This document shows, piece after piece, positions 1-6,458 of a stretch of DNA of 13,159 bases. The DNA is from an uncultured Bacteroidales bacterium (GTDB taxonomy: Bacteria; Bacteroidota; Bacteroidia; Bacteroidales; UBA932). A model generated the notes under the pieces. That model made no database searches, was not told the origin of the DNA, and worked only from the letters and a program-made list of their open reading frames with translations. The translations under genes and the position numbers were made by a program. The DNA lies in NCBI GenBank assembly GCA_945874815.1, contig CAMCIE010000013.1, positions 1 through 13,159 on the forward strand, given 5' to 3'. Within the stretch, counting starts at the first letter, position 1. The number at the start of each line of letters is the position of its first letter.

Positions 1-795
1 ATGGGAATTCCGTTCGTCGAGGGGCGCTACCCACAGACTCTGACGGAAGTGGCTATAAGCGAGAGTTTTATCGAAAAGATGTCTGAGTTTGAGGACTGGA
101 GCGATGGCGCAATTGGCAAGCAGATCTACATATCCGAACACAGCAACAACGCTCAGGCATTTACTGTCAGCGGAGTATATAAGGATTACCGCATCCGGAA
201 CCTGACCAATCCTGACGAAAGGGCAAGCGTAAAGTTTTTCGGAAAGGTGGGCGAAGGATATATGCCATATATGCTCGTCAAGGTGAACGTCGTGAACCGG
301 GAGATTATGGACCAGGCCGATGAAGTCCTAAAGGAGGTATTCCCTGAGAGAGAGATTGTATTTACTGCATACAAGGATGCAATGAAGGATGCCTATTCTG
401 ACGAGAGGAAGATGAGAAATACGGTGCTGTCGGGATGTGCAATATGTATATTGATAGCCTTGTTCGGGCTTGTGGGATATGTGCGCGACGAGTCGGAGAG
501 AAGGAGCAAGGAAGTGGCTGTCAGGAAGATAAACGGAGCATCTACACGCGATGTTCTCGGACTGTTCGTTGGAGAGATAATGAAAATTGGCATCGTCGCG
601 GCGGTGCTTGCAGATGCGGGTGCGTTCTTTACGGCGAAGGTGTGGCTGGAGAATTTCGCGGAGAAAATCACCCTTTCTCCTCTGATTTTCATCATCGCCG
701 ACATCGTCATCCTCGCCATCGTCGCCGCCACCGTCATCCTGGGCTGCCTGCGCATTTCCCACTCCAACCCTGTTGAGTCGCTTAAAAATGAATAA
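1..795 (+). CDS. FtsX/MacB-like ABC transporter permease, C-terminal part (5' end outside window)
   Basis: This is the last 264 residues of an inner-membrane ABC permease. The Met at position 1 is almost certainly internal. The opening residues MGIPFVEGR align with MGIPVVEGRD (residues 529-538) and MGIDIVEGRD (536-545) of the two later permeases, so roughly 530 residues lie upstream of the window. Visible parts are the end of the second periplasmic domain (about 1-135), then three membrane helices near 142-161, 190-211 and 226-250. Between the first two helices is a coupling-helix motif, KEVAVRKINGA (170-180), which in FtsX-type permeases contacts the ATPase. The protein ends SNPVESLKNE, like its paralogues. 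The stop codon TAA (793-795) sits immediately before or inside the start of the next permease gene, so the two are co-translated. Family assignment is firm; the substrate is unknown. Confidence 0.9.
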   Translation: MGIPFVEGRYPQTLTEVAISESFIEKMSEFEDWSDGAIGKQIYISEHSNNAQAFTVSGVYKDYRIRNLTNPDERASVKFFGKVGEGYMPYMLVKVNVVNREIMDQADEVLKEVFPEREIVFTAYKDAMKDAYSDERKMRNTVLSGCAICILIALFGLVGYVRDESERRSKEVAVRKINGASTRDVLGLFVGEIMKIGIVAAVLADAGAFFTAKVWLENFAEKITLSPLIFIIADIVILAIVAATVILGCLRISHSNPVESLKNE

Positions 796-796
796 A

Positions 797-3190
797 ATGA
801 AAAGTTTTCTGAGATTTTTGAGGAGGAATCCTTATTATACGGTGATAAACATCCTTGGGCTCTCGGTGGCCCTGATGTTCGTCATCCTGATAGGCGATTA
901 CACCTGGAGACAGTTCAGTACGGATTCTTCGCAGCCGAACAAGGACAGGATTGTGCTGATGGGCCGCTCGGGAGACTATATGTCCTGGCCGGATGAGTCG
1001 TGGAAAATCGGCCGCATGTATCCCGAAATAGAGAACACCTGCTGCGTGGTGAGCCAGGCTGGAACCATCAGGTCAGACAAGGAGAGTTTCAAGGATGTGG
1101 ACGGAAATCCAATGCTTCTGGTTGACTCGACATTCTTCAATATGTTTTCGTACGATTTCGTAGAAGGAGATCCGGAAATTGCACTGTCATCACCGGAAAA
1201 ATGTGTCATCACCGAAAGCCTCGCCGATGCAATTTTCCCTGGCTCGGACCCAATGGGTGAGCCGCTCAGGATAATAGGCGACAGAAACGTATTCATCAAT
1301 AATGGAACGCAGGATCCCTACGACAGTACGATTGTATATACCGTCAGCGGAGTAATCAAGGATTTTGACAAGACAGTATTTCCGAATGATACGAAAATCA
1401 TTGCCTCAATAAACAGACATCCTCAGATTCTCGGTTACAAGATGAACTCGCAATGCTTTGTAAGCACGAGTCACGGATGTTTCAAGGCATTCTATCTGTT
1501 GGAAAAGGGAGCGGAACTGGACTCCAAGGCTGATGAAATCTGGTCAACCCTCGTCGGGGATATACCGATGATGGAGTTCGATGTTGATGTCAACAAGACT
1601 ACCGCCACCTTCACTCCGCTGAGAAAAGTAATGTTTGACGAGTCGAATGACGGAAGCGGTCTGGAAAAAGGCGACAAGGGACTGTTGGTCATATTGCTCA
1701 GTGCAGTTATTGCCATTCTGCTGTTTGCAGTTACAAACTACATAAATCTGACGGTTGCAAACACAGGGATGAGGGCAAAGGAAATGGCTACGAGAAGACT
1801 CCTCGGCAGTTCTTCCAAAGCGGTGATAATCAAATTAGTAGGCGAATCCATTCTTATGGTGTTGATTTCCTTCCTCATAGGACTTGGTCTGTCATTCGCA
1901 TTTCAGGATGATATGGCATCGATGTTCCGTGGCAGGATAATGCTTGAAAACGATTTCACTCCGGGAACCATCAGCGTCTGCATCTGCTTCATTGCTGTGA
2001 CTGGACTCCTTGCCGGAATCATCCCCGGACTTCAGATTTCGGCATTCAAGCCGATTGATGTGGTAAAGGGAACTTTCCGATACAAATCGAAGATGCTTTT
2101 CAGCCGGGTGTTCATAATGATCCAGAATCTGATCACCGTCGTGATGCTCACCCTCTCATTGGTCGTTGCACTTCAAATCAACGGACTTGTCAAGGCTCCT
2201 CTTGGAATCAATACCAAGGATGTCCTGTTCATATCAGGGGAACCGGAAGATTCTGAGCCGATATTGTCCACAATGCAGGGACTTCCTTGTGTGCAAAAGA
2301 TTGGCTTCAGCCGCGGCAGTTGCCTGTCTTTAGGAAAGTCGTCAATGAGGATGGCAAAGTACAGGGATGGATCTACCCATCTCATTTACCAGACGACTCT
2401 TGACAAGGAGGCATTGGACATTTATGGAGTGGAAATCCTGAATGATTACGGAATCCCTGAAGCCGGGGTTTACATCAATGAGAAGATGAAGGAAGCCCTG
2501 TGTCTTTCCGATTCCGACCGTGAGATACAATGGTACGGAGACTATGGTGTAGAACAGATTGCGGGGATTGTCAGGAATTTCCATAAAGGAAATATACTTG
2601 ATGATATCACTGAATTTGCGATTTATGTCAGAGACCCGGAGAAGATGAGGAATCCGGATTATGTTGTCGAAACAGATGGTTCGCCGGAGGCTTTCAGGAA
2701 AATCAAGGCCGCCGTAGCCGAGGTCATCACGGACAGGAAAGATATTGACTGGGTCGTGCAGAATCTGGAAAAGGAAGTGGCCTCGCAGTTCGAGGAAGAG
2801 AGGAATGTCCTTCATATTGTCCTGATGTTCACAGGCATAGCCCTGCTGATATCAATTTTCGGCTTCATTGGAATGTCGCTGTTCTTCATCCGCCAGCGCC
2901 GGAGCGAGATTGCCGTGAGAAGAATTATGGGAGGAAACATACGGGAGGTTATCCTGCTGATGCTCACCAAGTTCTGCGCGCCGCTTCTTTTGTCCTGCCT
3001 TGTAGCCGTGCCGCTTGCATATTCTATATCGGACAGATGGCTGCAGGATTTTAGCTACAGGATTCCATTAAGCGCCTGGATATTTATATTGACTTGCGCC
3101 CTGTCCCTGCTGATAGCCCTGCTCTCCATCCTCTGGCAGACCATACACGCCGTCCGCCGCAACCCGGCCGAAGGTATCAAGACAGAATAG
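797..3190 (+). CDS. FtsX/MacB-like ABC transporter permease, duplicated 8-TM form
   Basis: Complete inner-membrane permease of 797 residues, about the normal length for the duplicated MacB_PCD-FtsX permeases of Bacteroidota. Predicted helices lie near 15-34, 296-317, 349-369, 392-412, 438-460, 673-696, 727-745 and 760-780. Large periplasmic domains fill 35-295 and 461-672. Both halves keep coupling-helix motifs: KEMATRRLLG (328-337) and SEIAVRRIMGG (703-713). The tail is RNPAEGIKTE. I chose ATG 797 because it gives the N-terminus MKSFLRFLRRN, parallel to MKSFFAILRK of the third permease. ATG 788 (three residues longer, overlapping the previous stop by 8 bases) is equally possible, and TTG 773 is unlikely. 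The ATPase gene follows after 27 A/T-rich bases. The protein probably works with that ATPase in export or mechanotransmission across the envelope. This is inferred from the family; the substrate is unknown. Confidence 0.93.
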   Translation: MKSFLRFLRRNPYYTVINILGLSVALMFVILIGDYTWRQFSTDSSQPNKDRIVLMGRSGDYMSWPDESWKIGRMYPEIENTCCVVSQAGTIRSDKESFKDVDGNPMLLVDSTFFNMFSYDFVEGDPEIALSSPEKCVITESLADAIFPGSDPMGEPLRIIGDRNVFINNGTQDPYDSTIVYTVSGVIKDFDKTVFPNDTKIIASINRHPQILGYKMNSQCFVSTSHGCFKAFYLLEKGAELDSKADEIWSTLVGDIPMMEFDVDVNKTTATFTPLRKVMFDESNDGSGLEKGDKGLLVILLSAVIAILLFAVTNYINLTVANTGMRAKEMATRRLLGSSSKAVIIKLVGESILMVLISFLIGLGLSFAFQDDMASMFRGRIMLENDFTPGTISVCICFIAVTGLLAGIIPGLQISAFKPIDVVKGTFRYKSKMLFSRVFIMIQNLITVVMLTLSLVVALQINGLVKAPLGINTKDVLFISGEPEDSEPILSTMQGLPCVQKIGFSRGSCLSLGKSSMRMAKYRDGSTHLIYQTTLDKEALDIYGVEILNDYGIPEAGVYINEKMKEALCLSDSDREIQWYGDYGVEQIAGIVRNFHKGNILDDITEFAIYVRDPEKMRNPDYVVETDGSPEAFRKIKAAVAEVITDRKDIDWVVQNLEKEVASQFEEERNVLHIVLMFTGIALLISIFGFIGMSLFFIRQRRSEIAVRRIMGGNIREVILLMLTKFCAPLLLSCLVAVPLAYSISDRWLQDFSYRIPLSAWIFILTCALSLLIALLSILWQTIHAVRRNPAEGIKTE

Positions 3191-3217
3191 AATAATAACA
3201 AATAAATACAAAAGATT

Positions 3218-3898
3218 ATGATTAAAGTAAATGACCTGTGCAAAGTATTCCGTACAGAAGAAATTGAAACCACCGCATTGAACAATGTGTCATTTGAAAT
3301 CGGCGACGGCGAATTCGTAGCAATTATGGGCCCGTCAGGATGCGGCAAATCAACCCTGCTTAACATCCTCGGCCTGCTCGACAACCCGTCTTCAGGAAGC
3401 TACGAACTCCTCGGCCAGGAGGTGGCGAAACTCAAGGAAAAGGACCGCACCAAATTCCGTAAAGGCAACATCGGATTCGTGTTCCAGAGCTTCAACCTCA
3501 TCGACGAACTCAATGTATATGAGAATGTTGAGCTGCCTCTGCGCTACCTCAACATCAGCGCATCAGAGCGCAAGGAGAGGGTAACCGCCATGCTCAAGAG
3601 GATGAACATCAGCCACCGCGCCCAGCACTTCCCTCAGCAGCTCTCCGGAGGTCAGCAGCAGAGGGTTGCAATCGCCCGCGCCGTGGTTTCAAATCCGAAA
3701 CTGATTCTCGCCGACGAGCCGACAGGAAACCTCGATTCCAAGAACGGCAAGGAGGTGATGGAACTCCTTCAGGAACTCAACGCCGAGGGTACTACAATCG
3801 TAATGGTAACCCACTCACAGAGAGACGCTTCCTGCGCCCAGCGCATCATCAACCTCTTCGACGGAGAGATTGTCAGCGACGTTCAGAATGAGTTATAA
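3218..3898 (+). CDS. ABC transporter ATP-binding protein, MacB/LolD type
   Basis: Cytoplasmic ATPase of 226 residues, the usual size for the LolD/MacB/FtsE group that powers FtsX-type permeases. All catalytic elements are intact: Walker A GPSGCGKST (38-46), Q-loop Gln90 in FVFQSFNL, signature LSGGQQQR (142-149), Walker B LILADEP with catalytic Glu167, D-loop NLDS (171-174) and switch His199 in VTHS. The phrase GLLDNPSSG after Walker A is typical of this subfamily. It is the only ATPase in the visible operon and sits third, between the first two and last two permeases, so it presumably serves all of them. Its leader is A/T-rich with no evident Shine-Dalgarno sequence, as is common in Bacteroidota. 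C-ending codons look more frequent here than in the permeases by eye, perhaps reflecting higher expression. Substrate specificity cannot be inferred. Confidence 0.97.
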   Translation: MIKVNDLCKVFRTEEIETTALNNVSFEIGDGEFVAIMGPSGCGKSTLLNILGLLDNPSSGSYELLGQEVAKLKEKDRTKFRKGNIGFVFQSFNLIDELNVYENVELPLRYLNISASERKERVTAMLKRMNISHRAQHFPQQLSGGQQQRVAIARAVVSNPKLILADEPTGNLDSKNGKEVMELLQELNAEGTTIVMVTHSQRDASCAQRIINLFDGEIVSDVQNEL

Positions 3899-3914
3899 CA
3901 TAAATATTGAAGCA

Positions 3915-3938
3915 AGGCACTGTCGGGAGATACTGCCT
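3915..3938 (+). promoter_or_regulatory. GNRA-capped hairpin in the leader of the third permease
   Basis: AGGCA (3915-3919) pairs with TGCCT (3934-3938). After a C-C mismatch, TGTC (3921-3924) pairs with GATA (3929-3932, one G-U), closing on GGGA, a GNRA-type tetraloop. The hairpin lies 16 bases after the ATPase stop and 29 before the next start. A smaller GTTT/AAAC stem (3939-3950) follows at once. No TAnnTTTG promoter box is visible here. It could act in processing, stability or attenuation between ATPase and permease expression. This is a manual fold with no energy calculation. Confidence 0.35.
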
Positions 3939-3967
3939 GTTTATACAAACTATTGAACCAGATATTA

Positions 3968-6316
3968 ATGAAAAGTTTTTTTGCGATACTGAGGAAATAC
4001 ACCGTTGCGATGGTGATGAATTTCATCGGACTGACGCTTGGCTTCACAGCATTCATGGTCCTGATGGTCCAGGTTGGATACGAGAGCAGCTTCGACAGGA
4101 ACCATCCTACATCCGGCCGGATCTACCGCGTTGACAAGATCGGGGTTGACAAGGATGACATCTTCCGGAACATTCTTCCACGCGGATATGCCGACGACAT
4201 CATCAGCTGCTCGCCCCACATCGAGGCCGGAAGCATCGCCTGCCCCTTCCTCAGCAGCATTGTTTTCAATGTAGCCAGCAAGGACGGACGGCTGACAGAG
4301 CCATTCGAGGGCAAGGTCAACCTGGTCTATCCTGAAGTTTTCAAGGTTTTCGGCGCAGAATTCATAGAGGGCAATGCCGATGCCATCGCAGATATGCAGT
4401 CCGTCGCAATCCCTCTCTCGCTTGCCAGGAAACTATTCGGCAATGAATCCGCCATTGGAAGAATCATCTCCCACAACGAGAAATATCTCTTCGGGGCGGA
4501 AAGAGAGCAGAACCTGGTCGTAGGTGCCGTGTACAAGGACTTTCCCGAGAACTCACAAATCTGCAACGACATCTTCCTCAATATCGGGGATCTTCAAAAA
4601 GGCTCGTACGGAGGAGCGAACTTCTGTTGCTACCTCCTCCTCGACAGCCCTGGCAACAAGGAACTCGTGGAGAGAACCTTCAATGAGACAACGGATTATG
4701 AAGACAGCGAATGGCTGACCGACATTGAGCTGACCCCTGTGGAGGATATATATTTCGCCGATGCGGGCAGCGCAATCTACAAGAACGGAAGCCGCGGCCA
4801 GATGTGGATATTGATATGCATTTCCATCGTCGTTCTTCTGATTGGAGGCATCAACTACACGACCTTCTTTACTGCACTCGCGCCAATGCGCGTCAAGAGT
4901 ATCAACACCCGGAAAATATTGGGCAGCAGTGTGTTTAATCTCCGAGCCGGTCTTGTTTTTGAAGCAGTGGCCTTCAGCCTGGCATCGTTCGCCCTGGCTC
5001 TGTGCATAATATCTCCAATCAGTGCTTCCCTTGCATCCGAAGGACTTGTGGATATGCCTTTCAGGTTCCCTCAGCAGGGATTTCTTATTGTCATTTCTGC
5101 ATTTATGGCACTGCTTATCGGCATCATAGCCGGTATATTCCCGAGCTTCTATGTCACCAGCCTTCCGCCAGCATTCGCATTGAAGGGGGATATGCAGTAT
5201 TCGCTGTCAGGCAAGCATTTCCGCACAGTGATGATGGTGATGCAATATGCGGTTTCCTTCGTGCTGCTGGTCTTCGTTACCTCAATATACCGCCAGAACG
5301 AGTATATGATTAGCCGTGACAACGGTTTTGACAAGGACAATGTGGCCGTGGTGAAAATCTCCCAGAGCCAGTATGCCAGAAATGCAGGCTGGCTGAGGCA
5401 GAGGCTTTCGGCAATGGACGAGTTCGAGGACGTGGCCTATTCGATGGAATGCATGGGAGGGCAGGATGTCTATAGCACCTCCACCTATAATTTCAATGGC
5501 AAGCCAATCCGGACTTTCGTGTTCTACTGCAGCCCCAACTTCCTGAGAGTGATGGGAATACCTGTCGTGGAGGGCCGTGATTTTTCCGAGTCGGACAAGA
5601 GTGTCGGCAGCGTGATAATCAACAAGGCTGCGGCCTACCAGGACATTGAAATGTCCGAGGGCGGGGCATTGGACGGCATTGATATAATCGGCCGAACCGG
5701 CGATGTCTGCATCAATTCTCTCAGGCAGGATGTTTCACCTGTCATCTACATTGCCCTTCCGGAGGATTATGCTTCATTGACCTGGGCTTACATCAGGCTC
5801 GCAGACGGCTTCGACCGGAGGGAATGCGTGAGGAAAATCAATGAAGTCCTGCTTGAGATGGATCCGTCTTATCTGTTCGATGTCAAGCTGTATGACAATA
5901 TTCTCGGAGAACTTTACAAACCGGAAATCAAGCAGGAGAAGATTGTTTCGCTCTTTTCTCTGCTTGCGGCAATTCTTTCGCTTGTGGGAATTTTCGGACA
6001 GGTGCTGCTTGATTTGCAATACAGCAGGCGTACCATTGCCATAAGGAAGGTTTATGGAGCGGACAGCAGTCCTCTGATATGGGACTGTCTGAAGAAATAT
6101 ACCTTCAGACTGCTGCTGTCGTTCCTGATTGCAGTTCCTTTGGGATGGCTTGCGATTGTCAGGTGGCAGGAAGGCTTTGCTGAGAAGGTGGGGATTTCGG
6201 GATTGGAGTTTGTCGTTGCCTTCTTGATGATTGCGGCGCTTACTCTGGCTATTGTGGTCGTTATGTCCTGGAGGGCGGTCAGGGCCAATCCGGTGGAGTC
6301 GCTACGTAAAGAGTAG
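3968..6316 (+). CDS. FtsX/MacB-like ABC transporter permease, duplicated 8-TM form
   Basis: Inner-membrane permease of 782 residues. Helices are predicted near 15-35, 279-300, 329-352, 370-392, 419-439, 658-681, 712-731 and 745-767, with periplasmic domains at about 36-278 and 440-657. The second half has a conventional coupling motif, RRTIAIRKVYGA (687-698). In the first half the equivalent site reads RVKSINTRKILGS (308-320), so the usual acidic residue and AVR core are replaced. PAFALKGD (401-408) closes the first half and is shared with the fourth permease. The tail is NPVESLRKE. The start is ATG 3968, giving MKSFFAILRK as in the second permease; an upstream in-frame TTG at 3953 is less likely. 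The stop codon TAG shares its last two bases with the palindromic repeat that follows. It is probably a partner of the ATPase at 3218-3898; the substrate is unknown. Confidence 0.93.
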   Translation: MKSFFAILRKYTVAMVMNFIGLTLGFTAFMVLMVQVGYESSFDRNHPTSGRIYRVDKIGVDKDDIFRNILPRGYADDIISCSPHIEAGSIACPFLSSIVFNVASKDGRLTEPFEGKVNLVYPEVFKVFGAEFIEGNADAIADMQSVAIPLSLARKLFGNESAIGRIISHNEKYLFGAEREQNLVVGAVYKDFPENSQICNDIFLNIGDLQKGSYGGANFCCYLLLDSPGNKELVERTFNETTDYEDSEWLTDIELTPVEDIYFADAGSAIYKNGSRGQMWILICISIVVLLIGGINYTTFFTALAPMRVKSINTRKILGSSVFNLRAGLVFEAVAFSLASFALALCIISPISASLASEGLVDMPFRFPQQGFLIVISAFMALLIGIIAGIFPSFYVTSLPPAFALKGDMQYSLSGKHFRTVMMVMQYAVSFVLLVFVTSIYRQNEYMISRDNGFDKDNVAVVKISQSQYARNAGWLRQRLSAMDEFEDVAYSMECMGGQDVYSTSTYNFNGKPIRTFVFYCSPNFLRVMGIPVVEGRDFSESDKSVGSVIINKAAAYQDIEMSEGGALDGIDIIGRTGDVCINSLRQDVSPVIYIALPEDYASLTWAYIRLADGFDRRECVRKINEVLLEMDPSYLFDVKLYDNILGELYKPEIKQEKIVSLFSLLAAILSLVGIFGQVLLDLQYSRRTIAIRKVYGADSSPLIWDCLKKYTFRLLLSFLIAVPLGWLAIVRWQEGFAEKVGISGLEFVVAFLMIAALTLAIVVVMSWRAVRANPVESLRKE

Positions 6317-6429
6317 ATCTCTCCATGCGGCCTACGGCCTTAGTCGAGATGACAGAGAACGGAGATTTCTCCATTCACTTCCATCTGTCATCTCGACTGG
6401 AGGTGCAAAGCACCGGAATGGAGAGATCT
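6315..6429. repeat. MITE/REP-like palindromic repeat, two inverted units
   Basis: A 115-base imperfect palindrome. The outer arms AGATCTCTCCAT (6315-6326) and ATGGAGAGATCT (6418-6429) are perfect 12-base inverted copies. The inner arms AGTCGAGATGACAGA (6342-6356) and TCTGTCATCTCGACT (6384-6398) are perfect 15-base inverted copies. Between the arms on each side is a different small hairpin: GGCC-TAC-GGCC (6329-6339) on the left and GGTGC-AAA-GCACC (6402-6414) on the right. The 27-base centre contains a third short stem, GGAG/CTCC (6361-6372). I see no ORF and no clear target-site duplication. From memory, GTCGAGATGACA-type sequences recur as intergenic repeats in Bacteroidota genomes, which I cannot check here. 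It separates two permease genes of one operon and would be transcribed with them. Confidence 0.8.
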
Positions 6430-6458
6430 GAAAAATGAAATAATTAATATAAAGAACA

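Noticed and set aside
1..3. ATG at position 1 as the true start of the first permease
   Set aside because: It aligns with an internal Met-Gly-Ile motif of the two later permeases (residues 529 and 536), and the piece lacks the whole N-terminal half, so it is a window-edge truncation.
328..762. Overlapping - strand reading frames opposite the first permease
   Set aside because: They are low-complexity, with no recognisable motifs, and lie fully within a well-supported gene on the + strand.
773..796. Longer start (TTG 773) for the second permease
   Set aside because: It adds residues not paralleled in the paralogues. ATG 788 or 797 gives the expected short basic N-terminus directly before the first helix.
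3953..3967. TTG 3953 start for the third permease
   Set aside because: ATG 3968 gives the MKSF-type N-terminus shared with the second permease.
6305..6439. Target-site duplication flanking the palindromic repeat
   Set aside because: Flanking bases (AAAGAGT on the left, GAAAAATGA on the right) show no convincing direct repeat, so insertion by a classical transposase is not demonstrated.
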